Below are positions 1 to 6,956 of a stretch of DNA of 22,782 nt, in pieces. Source of the DNA: JAWXCB01 sp034440455 (GTDB taxonomy: Bacteria > Bacteroidota > Bacteroidia > Chitinophagales > CAIOSU01); contig JAWXCB010000048.1 in NCBI GenBank assembly GCA_034440455.1, positions 1 to 22,782 on the forward strand, in the 5' to 3' direction. How positions within the stretch are numbered: position 1 is the stretch's first letter; each line of letters begins with the position of its first letter. Under the pieces are notes generated by a model that was not told where the DNA came from, made no database searches, and was given only the letters and a program-made list of their open reading frames with translations. Position numbers and translations under genes: made by a program.

Positions 1-2
1 TC

Positions 3-101
3 AAGAAAAGTTTAGAAAAAGCGCCCCTCCACCCCAATCAGGTCAAAAATATTCCGGAAATGAAATTGACAGGAAAAGATTTTAGTTTTTCAAAGGACTA
101 A
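3..101 (+). CDS. 3' end of an unidentified protein (partial)
   Basis: The third forward frame is open from the window edge to a TAA at 99-101 and gives 32 residues ending GKDFSFSKD. The composition is protein-like (Lys, Pro and Asn rich) and the other two forward frames close before it does. The family cannot be recognised from so short a tail. The gene lies upstream of a long non-coding stretch and is probably unrelated to parA. It could also be a chance open frame, so confidence is moderate. Confidence 0.5.
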   Translation, partial: KKSLEKAPLHPNQVKNIPEMKLTGKDFSFSKD

Positions 102-113
102 AATAATTCCATC

Positions 114-199
114 CCTTCGGGATTGATTGCATTTTAACTCTGAAGGAGGGACATTATTATAAAAATAAATTGACTGAATTCACCTTGAAATCCCGAAGG
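114..199. repeat. 11-bp inverted repeat
   Basis: The word CCTTCGGGATT at 114-124 is exactly complementary to AATCCCGAAGG at 189-199, with 64 nt between. The left arm also forms a tight local hairpin (ATCCC, loop TTC, GGGAT, 111-123). I recall similar CCCGAAGGGATG words as dispersed intergenic elements in Bacteroidota, but cannot confirm copy number here. Confidence 0.55.
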
Positions 200-723
200 A
201 GATGACATAAAAGTTGATTCTTAGGTTGACGCCAATGCGCTTTGCGGGACTGACGGCAAAAAAGATTAGTAGTATATTTAAGTTTCCTGCCTGCGCTGGA
301 AGATGCAATCTTGCGGGAGAGGGGAGTTTGCTGCCCACCGCATTCAGACAGATCTCTATATCGTGCAAACTTTCCCGATAAGTCAACTGCGCGAAACTCA
401 TCACCAGAAATTGCTGCCAGCAAGTGAACTACTGCACCTTGTGATTTCCAGCATATCGCTTGACGCATTGGTCAAACTCATATCTGGATAGCAATGAAAA
501 AATTTGCGCGAATACGATTGTGCCCTGATTCATCTGATGGCGGTTTTTTCCATTAAATGAGCCTTTTCATTTCAAATCGAAAAATCAAAGAACATCCGCT
601 TAACCCGCTAATATCAATGCTTTCGTTGTTTTACCCTTTACAACAACCGGACAGTAGTGATGAAATTTATACCTTAACTTACTGTCTACTCAAATTTAGC
701 AAGTCCACTTCAAGATTCTGATG

Positions 724-783
724 CACTTCTGGCAACTACGCTACAAGACAATGCGATAAAGATTGAAGTCAGTACGCGCCAAC
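724..783 (+). repeat. Dispersed ~60-nt element, copy A
   Basis: This stretch aligns with 13924-13984: 32 of 40 positions match over the first 40 nt, including an exact ACAATGCGATAA. After a 1-nt shift comes an exact AGTACGCGCCAA. A third, more diverged copy lies on the minus strand at 21332-21392. Copy A is about 140 nt upstream of the parA start and copy B about 110 nt upstream of the DUF4139 gene. The function is unknown. Confidence 0.7.
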
Positions 784-805
784 TTTAATTCGCAACAAAT
801 TAGAC

Positions 806-918
806 ACATCCACAAATTGATGCGCATAACTAACAGCATTCTGTGAATAAGTAATCGTGTATTTCTAAAGGTTGTTTCGCATTGTTTGTATTTTAGACGC
901 CTCAATTTTTTATCCAAA
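806..918. promoter_or_regulatory. Cluster of three DnaA-box-like words
   Basis: TTATTCACA is present on the minus strand at 842-850 (full match to TTATNCACA). TTATCCAAA is at 910-918 on the plus strand (8 of 9) and ACATCCACA at 806-814 (7 of 9). The setting is AT-rich DNA directly in front of parAB. Three boxes within 113 nt are suggestive but few for an origin, so this is only a candidate DnaA-binding region. Confidence 0.25.
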
Positions 919-925
919 AAACAGC

Positions 926-1738
926 ATGGGAAAAGTAATCACAATCGCCAACCAGAAGGGCGGCACAGGGAAAACCACTACCGCCATTAACCTCGCGGCA
1001 AGCCTTGCCGTGCTTGAATATAAAACGCTGCTGATTGATGCCGACCCGCAGGCAAACTCGACATCGGGCTGCGGCTTCGACCCGAAAAATATTAAGAACA
1101 GCACTTACGAATGCCTGATTGGAGCGGCAAAAACAAAAGACGCTATCGTTGAAACGGATACACCCAACTTGTATCTGCTTCCTTCGCGCACCGACCTCGT
1201 AGGCGCGGAAATCGAACTGATAAATCATCCTGAGCGCGAGAAGGTGCTGAAGAAAGTAGTGGAGCAGGTGAAGGGCGATTACAAATACATCATCATTGAC
1301 TTGCTGCCTTCGCTGGGCTTGATTACGGTGAACGCGCTCACAGCGGCTGATTCGGTTATTATTCCTGTGCAGTGCGAATATTTTGCGCTGGAAGGATTGG
1401 GCAAGCTGCTGAACACAATTAAGATTGTGCAGAAGCGCCTGAACATAGATTTGCAGATTGAAGGAATCCTGCTTACGATGTTTGATGTGCGCCTGCGGCT
1501 TTCAAACCAAGTGGCAAACGAGGTAAAACGCCATTTTGGTGAGTTGGTGTTTGACACGATTATTCACCGCAACACACGCCTCGCAGAAGCGCCCAGCACG
1601 GGCAAGCCTTCCATTATGTATGATGCGGAAAGCACGGGTACTATTAATTACATGAACATGGCGCGCGAATTTTTACAGAAGAATAACGACACGAAAATTA
1701 AAGGAACCGCTAAACTTGCAAGAGTAGAAGAAGCATGA
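926..1738 (+). CDS. parA: ParA/Soj chromosome-partitioning ATPase
   Basis: This is a 270-residue ParA-family ATPase that works with ParB to move newly replicated origin regions apart. The deviant Walker A motif KGGTGKTT is at residues 11-18, with the signature Lys 11 and Lys 16. The A' motif DADPQAN is at 38-44, the Walker B region YIIID at 121-125 and the conserved CEYFALEGL at 150-158. The C-terminal RNTRLAEAPSTGKP block is also typical. The Walker B follow-on reads DLLPSLG where DCPPSLG is usual. The ATG at 926 gives the standard MGKVITIANQKGG start; an in-frame TTG at 872 would add 18 atypical residues. The gene overlaps parB by the four bases ATGA, which implies translational coupling. 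Confidence 0.96.
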   Translation: MGKVITIANQKGGTGKTTTAINLAASLAVLEYKTLLIDADPQANSTSGCGFDPKNIKNSTYECLIGAAKTKDAIVETDTPNLYLLPSRTDLVGAEIELINHPEREKVLKKVVEQVKGDYKYIIIDLLPSLGLITVNALTAADSVIIPVQCEYFALEGLGKLLNTIKIVQKRLNIDLQIEGILLTMFDVRLRLSNQVANEVKRHFGELVFDTIIHRNTRLAEAPSTGKPSIMYDAESTGTINYMNMAREFLQKNNDTKIKGTAKLARVEEA

Positions 1739-2640
1739 AAACCAAGAAAGAAGAATTCGGAAAAGGCATCCGCGCATTGCTCGATAATATCGAAGATGAA
1801 TATCAGCAAACTGCTGTGGCGCAAGCGCAGCAGATTGCCCCGATAGACAGCTCCACTAAAATTGCGCTTTCAGCGATTGAAGTAAATCCGTTTCAGCCCC
1901 GCGCTGATTTTGATGCGGAAGCGTTGAAAGACCTCGCGGAATCCATTCAAGTGCATGGTGTGATTCAGCCTATCACGTTGCGCTCATTGGGCGGTGGTCG
2001 CTATCAATTGATTTCAGGCGAAAGAAGATTACGCGCATCGAAGCTCGTTGGACTGACAGACATTCCCGCATTTGTACGCGAAGCAGGCGATCAGGAAATG
2101 CTGGAGCTTGCGCTCATTGAAAACATTCAGCGTGAAGACCTCAACGCGATTGAAATCGCCATCAACTACAAGCGCCTGATTGACGAATGTAACCTGACGC
2201 AAGAGGAAATGGCAGGACGCATCGGCAAAAACCGCACGACAGTTACCAACTATCTGCGCCTGTTGAAACTTCCGCCCGATATGCAAAAGAGCATTAAGGA
2301 AAAGAAGATTGACATGGGTCATGCGCGCGCAATCATCAGCGTGGAAGACCCCGTTGTGCAACTGATGATTTACAAAGACCTGATGGAGAAGCAACTTTCC
2401 GTGCGCCAGGTGGAAGCATTGGTAAGAAAATACAACGCGCCAAAGACAACGCAGACTTCGCTTACCCGCGCTGCAACTTCTGAAAACCTTCCGCTCGCAT
2501 ATCGCAAAATACAAGACGAACTTTCATCTGTTTTCTCCACGAAAGTGCGGATTAAGAGATACAAAGGCGAGCATGGCGAAATCGTCATTTCGTTTTATTC
2601 TGATGATGATTTGGATAGGATATTGAGCGTGGTGGAGTAA
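1735..2640 (+). CDS. parB: ParB/Spo0J DNA-binding CTPase partition protein
   Basis: This 301-residue protein is the centromere-binding partner of ParA. It binds parS sites and spreads as a CTP-dependent clamp. The ParB N-terminal domain shows NPFQPR near residue 52, the CTP-binding motif GERRLRAS near 95-102 and ENIQREDLNAIE near 129-140. A helix-turn-helix follows (LTQEEMAGRIGKNRTTVTNY, about 154-173), then a C-terminal dimerisation region. Length is normal for the family. The ATG overlaps the parA stop. I saw no good parS-like 16-mer (TGTTYCACGTGRAACA) in the window. parAB followed by a DUF5683 gene, dapB and lepB is an order I know from Bacteroidota. Confidence 0.96.
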   Translation: MKTKKEEFGKGIRALLDNIEDEYQQTAVAQAQQIAPIDSSTKIALSAIEVNPFQPRADFDAEALKDLAESIQVHGVIQPITLRSLGGGRYQLISGERRLRASKLVGLTDIPAFVREAGDQEMLELALIENIQREDLNAIEIAINYKRLIDECNLTQEEMAGRIGKNRTTVTNYLRLLKLPPDMQKSIKEKKIDMGHARAIISVEDPVVQLMIYKDLMEKQLSVRQVEALVRKYNAPKTTQTSLTRAATSENLPLAYRKIQDELSSVFSTKVRIKRYKGEHGEIVISFYSDDDLDRILSVVE

Positions 2641-2720
2641 TCCCCTTACCCTTTCGTCCTGAATTTCGATTGACCTTGAGAATATAACCAGAGTTCAATT
2701 CGTTATTTCCCCTCATTCGG

Positions 2721-2728
2721 TAACTTTG
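2721..2728 (+). promoter_or_regulatory. Bacteroidota -7 promoter element (TAACTTTG)
   Basis: An exact match to TAnnTTTG, 12 nt upstream of the ATG at 2741 and about 80 nt after the parB stop. No good TTTG -33 box is seen at the usual spacing. Transcription would start only a few nucleotides before the ATG, so the leader would be very short. Confidence 0.4.
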
Positions 2729-2740
2729 TGGCTCCACTGC

Positions 2741-3301
2741 ATGAAATCTTTCTGTAGCTTTTTCTTCCTGCTCTTCGCTTTTTCCTCCTTCGCACAACAG
2801 CTAACTATTGAGGATAGCATTGCTCCTCCTAAAACTCAAGAAGTAAAAAGACACTTCGTAAAAAAAGCAGTGCTTTACTCCGCGCTTGTTCCCGGCTTGG
2901 GACAGGTGTATAATAAGAAGTGGTGGAAAGTGCCGATTATTTATGCCGGCTTTGGCGGCTTGGGCGTAGCCATCGGCATCAATACGAAACAATGGCGCAC
3001 CTACAGTGATGCCTATCGCGCAAGGATAGATGGCGACCCGAACACGGTTGACGATTATGTGGATGAATATTCGGAGGCAAACCTCGTGACGCTCAAAAAC
3101 TATTACAGGCGCAACATGGATTTATCCATTATTTTCACCAGCGTTTTGTATTCCCTGAATATCATTGACGCTGCGGTTGACGCGCACCTGTTTGAATATG
3201 ACATTAGCGATGACCTGTCGTTGCATTTGCAGCCGCAGTTACAGTTTGGTGGCGCGGGAAATACATTTACTGGAGCGACAATGACGATGCGATTCAAATA
3301 A
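2741..3301 (+). CDS. DUF5683 membrane protein with signal sequence
   Basis: This 186-residue envelope protein belongs to DUF5683, a Bacteroidota family of unknown function. The hydrophobic signal sequence MKSFCSFFFLLFAFSSFAQQ is followed by the conserved block SALVPGLGQVYNKKWWKVPI near residues 52-71, a membrane segment (IYAGFGGLGVAIGI) and a second hydrophobic stretch around SIIFTSVLYSLNIIDAAVDAH. The ATG at 2741 is preferred because it begins a proper signal peptide; an in-frame TTG at 2726 would add MWLHC and would overlap the likely promoter. The gene lies between parB and dapB in the same orientation. Its conserved position near partition and secretion genes suggests an envelope role but does not prove one. 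Confidence 0.88.
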   Translation: MKSFCSFFFLLFAFSSFAQQLTIEDSIAPPKTQEVKRHFVKKAVLYSALVPGLGQVYNKKWWKVPIIYAGFGGLGVAIGINTKQWRTYSDAYRARIDGDPNTVDDYVDEYSEANLVTLKNYYRRNMDLSIIFTSVLYSLNIIDAAVDAHLFEYDISDDLSLHLQPQLQFGGAGNTFTGATMTMRFK

Positions 3302-3332
3302 CACAATATACCCAACACTCAACACCCACACT
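3301..3332 (+). repeat. Degenerate heptamer array before dapB
   Basis: Four 7-nt units of the type AYACYCA run in phase from 3301 to 3328 and end 4 nt before the dapB ATG. The tract contains no G. It replaces a Shine-Dalgarno sequence. Comparable arrays precede lepB, hisD, hisH, hisF and glpK. Confidence 0.6.
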
Positions 3333-4073
3333 ATGAAAATTGCACTAATCGGCTACGGAAAAATGGGCAAAGCCATTGAAGAAGAAATTCAACGCCTTGC
3401 GGAAACATCACCGAAAAAAAATGCGCCCACCGTGGTCACCATTTTTGATGAACACAACGCAAAGGATTTAACTCCGAAATATCTGCAACGCGCAGATGTC
3501 GCGATTGAATTCACCACTCCGCATACGGCTTACAACAATATTCTAAAATGCTTTGAAGCGGGCATCCCCGTAGTGTGCGGCACCACAGGCTGGACGGATA
3601 AACTTCCTGAACTGCAAAAAATCTGCAAGAAGCAAAAGCAAGCGCTCTTTTATGCTTCTAACTTCAGCATTGGTGTGAATTTGTTTTTTGAAGTCAATCG
3701 CAAGCTGGCGAAGTTGATGAACAAACATCCGCAATATGAAGTGAGCCTGCACGAAATTCACCACACAGAAAAAAAAGATGCGCCCAGCGGCACCGCAATC
3801 GTACTGGCAAACGATATCGTTAAAAAAATCAAACGGAAAGAAAAGTGGGTGAACAAGAAAACTAAAGTTGCCGCACAACTTGAGGTACTCTCCTATCGCG
3901 AGAAGGATGTGCCGGGCATTCACATCGTGAATTATGATTCGGAGTTTGACAGCATTCAGATACAGCACTCTGCCCATTCAAGGCGCGGCTTTGCGCTTGG
4001 CGCGATACAGGCAGCCCTTTGGCTAAAAGGCAAAACCGGATACTTTGACATGAAAGACATGCTGGAATTATAG
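3333..4073 (+). CDS. dapB: 4-hydroxy-tetrahydrodipicolinate reductase
   Basis: DapB reduces 4-hydroxy-tetrahydrodipicolinate with NAD(P)H in the cytoplasmic lysine/diaminopimelate pathway. The nucleotide-binding motif GYGKMGK is at residues 7-13, after the first beta strand. The central IEFTTPHTAYNN and GIPVVCGTTGW blocks are conserved. The active-site region reads EIHHTEKKDAPSGTA, with the catalytic His pair and Lys, followed by the C-terminal HSRRGFALGA motif. The 246-residue length fits the family in Bacteroidota. The ATG follows a G-free heptamer array. No dapA or other pathway gene lies nearby, so it sits here as part of the conserved parAB-lepB neighbourhood rather than a lysine operon. 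Confidence 0.95.
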   Translation: MKIALIGYGKMGKAIEEEIQRLAETSPKKNAPTVVTIFDEHNAKDLTPKYLQRADVAIEFTTPHTAYNNILKCFEAGIPVVCGTTGWTDKLPELQKICKKQKQALFYASNFSIGVNLFFEVNRKLAKLMNKHPQYEVSLHEIHHTEKKDAPSGTAIVLANDIVKKIKRKEKWVNKKTKVAAQLEVLSYREKDVPGIHIVNYDSEFDSIQIQHSAHSRRGFALGAIQAALWLKGKTGYFDMKDMLEL

Positions 4074-4239
4074 GCGTTAATAGGTGAAAAAAAGCGCTTT
4101 GTCTGAATTCGCGCTTCCAATTGCAATATCCCGAACATTCAAAAGTTATTCTTCGTAAATGCTGTTTTCGTTATTGATTTTCAAATGCGCATTTTTGCAA
4201 CCGCTAAAAGCAATAAGTAAATGTGTTACACTTCGGACT

Positions 4240-4300
4240 CTCCTCTCCTGTGGAGGAGCGGGCTTATCTGCCGAAGTTTCAACGCAGGCAGAGGTGAGGC
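4240..4300 (+). repeat. GC-rich palindromic repeat family 1, copy 1 (interrupted)
   Basis: A CTCTCCT...GGAGGAG palindrome at 4240-4258, preceded by TTCGGA, and the family's 3' end GAGGTGAGGC at 4291-4300, are separated by about 30 nt. That insert carries its own 6-bp inverted repeat (TCTGCC at 4267-4272, GGCAGA at 4287-4292). The flanks TTCGG and GTGAGGCTAA are shared with copy 3 at 6912-6954. It lies between dapB and lepB. Confidence 0.65.
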
Positions 4301-4302
4301 TA

Positions 4303-4328
4303 AACATCTATAATCTAACATCTAACAA
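4303..4328 (+). repeat. Degenerate short repeat before lepB
   Basis: AACATCTA occurs at 4303-4310 and again at 4317-4324, with a related TAATCT between. The tract has no G and reaches to 4 nt before the lepB ATG. It belongs to the same class as the heptamer arrays before dapB, hisH and glpK. Confidence 0.5.
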
Positions 4329-5750
4329 ATGATTTATCTCCTGATTTTCGGACCCATCGTTTCTTTCGCGCTCATCGTCATCCTCCTCGGCAACTTCTTT
4401 GAAAAAGCTGGCGAGAAAGGCAAAGAAAAAATTCCGTTTCAAAACCTGCTCACGCTTTTCAAAATTGTAGAGCGCACTCCTCTTTGGGGTTTGCTTTATT
4501 TCATCCCGTATATAAATATTATCCTCATTATCTGGCTCATCACCGAGTTCTTGAAAGTATTTGACAAGCGCGAAATTCTTCCGCAGGTTCTCGGCATCTT
4601 CTTCGGATACATCTATTTGCCGGTGCTGAATTTCACGTCAAAAATCAATTACACCGGTGCAAAACAACAGGAACGTCATTCTTCCACGCGCGAATGGGCG
4701 GATGCGCTGATATTCGCGGTGGTGGCGGCAACAATTATCCGCACGTTTATTATTGAAGCCTACACCATTCCTACCGGCTCAATGGAAAAAACTTTACTTG
4801 TAGGTGATTTTCTTTTCGTGAGCAAATTCCATTATGGTCCGCGTATTCCAAACACGCCAATTGCGTTTCCTTTCGCACATAATACAATGCCCGTTATCGG
4901 AACAAAATCCTATTCAGAGCTAATCAAGTTCCCTTATTACCGCCTTCCAAAGTTGCAGGACATCAAGCGAAATGATATCGTGGTATTCAATTGGCCCCAA
5001 CAGGAAGAACGTCCTGTTGACAAGCGCGATAATTACATTAAAAGATGTGTAGGCGTTCCGGGCGATACGCTTGATGTATTAAATGGCGTGCTGTTCGTGA
5101 ATGGCGACAAAGCATTCACACCGCCATATATGCAATACATGTATTTCATTCAAACGGATGGCTCCACCATCAATCCGCGCATTTTGGAGGAATATGACAT
5201 CAACGATTGGGAAATGGCGAACAAAGGAATTTACCGCATGTTCCTGACGGATGAAAACTACGAGCGCATTAAAGCCCTGCCGATGGTGAAGCGCATTGAG
5301 CGAAAAATTTCACCTAAAGGCGAAGTGGAAATGCAACGCTATTATTATCCGCCCGACATGGAACACTTCAAATGGAACGTGGACAATTATGGTTCGCTCA
5401 TCGTGCCGGAGAAAGGAATTACTGTGCAATTGAACGCGGAAAATATCAAGGTGTATGAGCGTATCATCACGCTCTATGAAGGAAACGCGCTCGACTACAA
5501 GGGCAGCAAAATCCTGATTAACGGTGAGGAAGCAAGTGCTTATACTTTCAAGATGAATTACTACTGGATGATGGGCGACAACCGCCACAATTCAGAAGAC
5601 TCACGCTTTTGGGGCTTTGTGCCCGAAGACCACATTGTGGGAAAAGCATGGATAATCTGGCTCTCGCTTGACCATGCAAAAGGCATTGCAAACAAAGTGC
5701 GCTGGAACAGGTTGTTCAGCTTGATTAAAAATGGAAGTGACGAGCAATAA
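4329..5750 (+). CDS. lepB: Signal peptidase I, long Bacteroidota form
   Basis: This 473-residue membrane serine protease removes signal peptides from exported proteins. Two or three hydrophobic segments lie in the first 100 residues, in a domain resembling DUF5684. A membrane anchor follows (ALIFAVVAATIIRTFIIEAY, about 126-145), then the catalytic box IPTGSMEKTL with Ser 151. The general base Lys 238 lies in YIKRCVGVPGD. The late box GDNRHNSEDSRFWGFVP is complete. Between the Lys box and the GDN box is an insert of over 100 residues, as is common in Bacteroidota LepB; E. coli LepB is shorter (324 residues). The gene lies downstream of dapB, separated by 255 nt holding a repeat. Its 3' end overlaps the expected upstream part of the his promoter. 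Confidence 0.95.
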   Translation: MIYLLIFGPIVSFALIVILLGNFFEKAGEKGKEKIPFQNLLTLFKIVERTPLWGLLYFIPYINIILIIWLITEFLKVFDKREILPQVLGIFFGYIYLPVLNFTSKINYTGAKQQERHSSTREWADALIFAVVAATIIRTFIIEAYTIPTGSMEKTLLVGDFLFVSKFHYGPRIPNTPIAFPFAHNTMPVIGTKSYSELIKFPYYRLPKLQDIKRNDIVVFNWPQQEERPVDKRDNYIKRCVGVPGDTLDVLNGVLFVNGDKAFTPPYMQYMYFIQTDGSTINPRILEEYDINDWEMANKGIYRMFLTDENYERIKALPMVKRIERKISPKGEVEMQRYYYPPDMEHFKWNVDNYGSLIVPEKGITVQLNAENIKVYERIITLYEGNALDYKGSKILINGEEASAYTFKMNYYWMMGDNRHNSEDSRFWGFVPEDHIVGKAWIIWLSLDHAKGIANKVRWNRLFSLIKNGSDEQ

Positions 5751-5767
5751 CTTTCTTTTTATTTTTC

Positions 5768-5775
5768 TATTTTTG
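5768..5775 (+). promoter_or_regulatory. Candidate his operon promoter, -7 element (TATTTTTG)
   Basis: An exact TAnnTTTG match 18 nt after the lepB stop and 15 nt before the leader-peptide ATG. The -33 region would fall at the lepB stop codon and shows no clear TTTG. Transcription is expected to start near 5780-5784. Its position directly before a His-rich leader peptide supports it. Confidence 0.55.
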
Positions 5776-5790
5776 CCGCATCAAAATAAT

Positions 5791-5841
5791 ATGCAAAACA
5801 GACACCATCATCACCATGCGATTCACGGGATTTCCCGGTGA
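5791..5841 (+). CDS. hisL: Histidine operon leader peptide
   Basis: A 16-codon reading frame encodes MQNRHHHHHAIHGISR, with five consecutive histidines and a sixth three codons later. It lies 30 nt upstream of an intrinsic terminator and 131 nt before hisG. In classical attenuation, a ribosome stalled on His codons when charged tRNA-His is scarce prevents terminator folding and lets the operon be transcribed. The His-codon RNA (CATCACC, 5809-5815) is exactly complementary to GGTGATG at 5844-5850, giving the 1:2 pairing expected of such a leader. The chance of six His codons in such a tiny frame at this exact place is very low. There is no Shine-Dalgarno sequence, as is usual in this phylum. 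Confidence 0.88.
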   Translation: MQNRHHHHHAIHGISR

Positions 5842-5870
5842 ACGGTGATGCTGTTGTTTTAACATAAACA

Positions 5871-5900
5871 AAGGGCTTACCACACCGGTAAGCCCTTTTG
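5871..5900 (+). terminator. Intrinsic terminator / his attenuator
   Basis: A perfect 11-bp stem, AAGGGCTTACC (5871-5881) with GGTAAGCCCTT (5887-5897), closes a 5-nt loop ACACC. It runs into TTTTGATTTTT. A competing pairing is available: CCGGTG at 5835-5840 (or CGGTG at 5843-5847) with CACCGG at 5883-5888, which would invade the loop and the top of the stem. It lies between the leader peptide and hisG. Confidence 0.85.
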
Positions 5901-5925
5901 ATTTTTAAAAAATTCATTTTCTGTT

Positions 5926-5958
5926 CCCCTCTCCTTTGGAGAAGGGCCCGGGGTGAGG
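5926..5958 (+). repeat. GC-rich palindromic repeat family 1, copy 2
   Basis: A CCCCTCTCC / GGAGAAGGG stem with loop TTT (one mismatch) is followed by CCCGGGGTGAGG. It lies between the his attenuator and the hisG start, so it is part of the his mRNA leader. The other copies are at 4240-4300, 6916-6952 and 22446-22484, all in the same orientation. Confidence 0.75.
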
Positions 5959-5972
5959 AAAATTGAAAAATA

Positions 5973-6833
5973 ATGAGTGAAATTTTAAGAATTGCAATCC
6001 AGAAAAACGGCAGGTTAAGCGAGCAATCGGTGCAACTGCTAAAAGATTGCGGTGTGAAAATCGTGAATGGCTCCAGCACACTGAAAGCACGCGCTACCAA
6101 TTTTCCTTTAGAAGCGCTGTTTCTGCGTGACGATGACATTCCACAGTATGTAGAAGATGCCGTTGCCGATGCCGGAATTCTTGGAGAGAATGTCGTTGCT
6201 GAAAAAGAAAAGAAAGTAAAAACAATTGAGCAATTGGGTTTCGCGCGATGCAGGTTGTCACTCGCCATCGGTAAGGAGGAAAATTATTCAGGCGTAAAAT
6301 TTTTTGAAGGGAAAAAAATCGCAACAAGCTACTCTACCATTCTCCGGAATTTTTTGAAGAAGAATAAAGTAAAGGCTGAAATTGAAGAAATCAGCGGCAG
6401 CGTAGAAATAGCCCCGGGCATAGGTTTGGCAGATGGCATCTTCGATATTGTAAGCACGGGAAGCACGTTGTTTACGAATGGATTAAAAGAAGTGGAAACG
6501 GTGATGCAGTCGCAAGCGGTATTAATTGCAAATTCAAAACTCAGCAAGCAGAAATCTGAAATCTTAGAAAAACTGCTATTCAGGATGCGTGCGGTGAACA
6601 ATGCGCGCAGTAATAAATATATCCTTCTGAATGCTCCCGACAAATCCATTGACAAGATTTGCAGCATTCTTCCCGGAATCAAAAGCCCAACGATTTTACC
6701 ACTCGCAAAAAAAGGCTGGAGCAGCCTCCATAGCGTAGTGAAAGAAGATGATTTCTGGGAAGTGATTACAGAGTTGAAAAAAGCCGGTGCAGAAGGAATT
6801 TTAGTTGTACCGATTGAGAAGATGATTGTTTGA
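5973..6833 (+). CDS. hisG: ATP phosphoribosyltransferase, long form
   Basis: HisG catalyses the first, committed step of histidine synthesis, joining ATP and PRPP. Length is 286 residues with a C-terminal ACT-like regulatory domain (about 215-286). This makes it the long, self-sufficient form that does not need HisZ and is normally feedback-inhibited by histidine. The N-terminal LRIAIQKNGRLSEQ block and the PRPP-binding stretch GIFDIVSTGSTL (residues 155-166) are clear. GILVVPIEKMI near the C-terminus is typical of the regulatory domain. The ATG lies 14 nt after the end of a palindromic repeat. No hisZ gene is seen. Expression is probably controlled by the upstream attenuator. Confidence 0.96.
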   Translation: MSEILRIAIQKNGRLSEQSVQLLKDCGVKIVNGSSTLKARATNFPLEALFLRDDDIPQYVEDAVADAGILGENVVAEKEKKVKTIEQLGFARCRLSLAIGKEENYSGVKFFEGKKIATSYSTILRNFLKKNKVKAEIEEISGSVEIAPGIGLADGIFDIVSTGSTLFTNGLKEVETVMQSQAVLIANSKLSKQKSEILEKLLFRMRAVNNARSNKYILLNAPDKSIDKICSILPGIKSPTILPLAKKGWSSLHSVVKEDDFWEVITELKKAGAEGILVVPIEKMIV

Positions 6834-6838
6834 TGTGG

Positions 6839-6878
6839 TAATTCGATGATTCGTTAATTCGGTGATTAGATAATGCAC
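6839..6878 (+). repeat. Tandem octamer array between hisG and hisDC
   Basis: Four in-phase 8-nt units of the type TRATTMGN run from 6839 to 6870, and a fifth degenerate unit follows (TAATGCAC). The array begins 5 nt after the hisG stop, in the longest gap (123 nt) between structural genes of the his operon. Confidence 0.65.
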
Positions 6879-6915
6879 TCATTTTTTGATTAAATAAAAA
6901 AGTACAAATCTTCGG

Positions 6916-6952
6916 CCTCCTCTCTTCATAGGAGAGGGGGCGGGGGTGAGGC
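6916..6952 (+). repeat. GC-rich palindromic repeat family 1, copy 3
   Basis: A CCTCTCTT...GGAGAGGGG palindrome is followed by GCGGGGGTGAGGC, with TTCGG on the left and TAAC on the right, as in copy 1. It ends only 4 nt before the hisDC ATG at 6957, so the hisDC translation start region abuts the element's 3' end. Confidence 0.75.
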
Positions 6953-6956
6953 TAAC

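Larger units (their letters stand above)
102..925. other. Long non-coding stretch upstream of parA
   Basis: About 820 nt without a convincing gene; the short open frames on both strands have no recognisable domain and low-complexity or repeat-like translations. It holds an 11-bp inverted repeat (114-124 with 189-199), one copy of a dispersed ~60-nt element (724-783) and three DnaA-box-like words near 806-918. No tRNA or rRNA was recognised. No exact TAnnTTTG promoter was found for parA. Confidence 0.6.

Noticed and set aside
157..491. Overlapping open frames on both strands in the left non-coding region
   Set aside because: The translations are repeat-like with no domain, and neither strand shows codon bias or a plausible start context.
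872..925. TTG at 872 as the parA start
   Set aside because: The 18 extra residues are unlike ParA; the ATG at 926 gives the standard MGKVITIANQKGG start.
4092..4116. AAGCGC...GCGCTT stem after dapB as a terminator
   Set aside because: Only 6 bp with a 13-nt loop and no T-tract after it.
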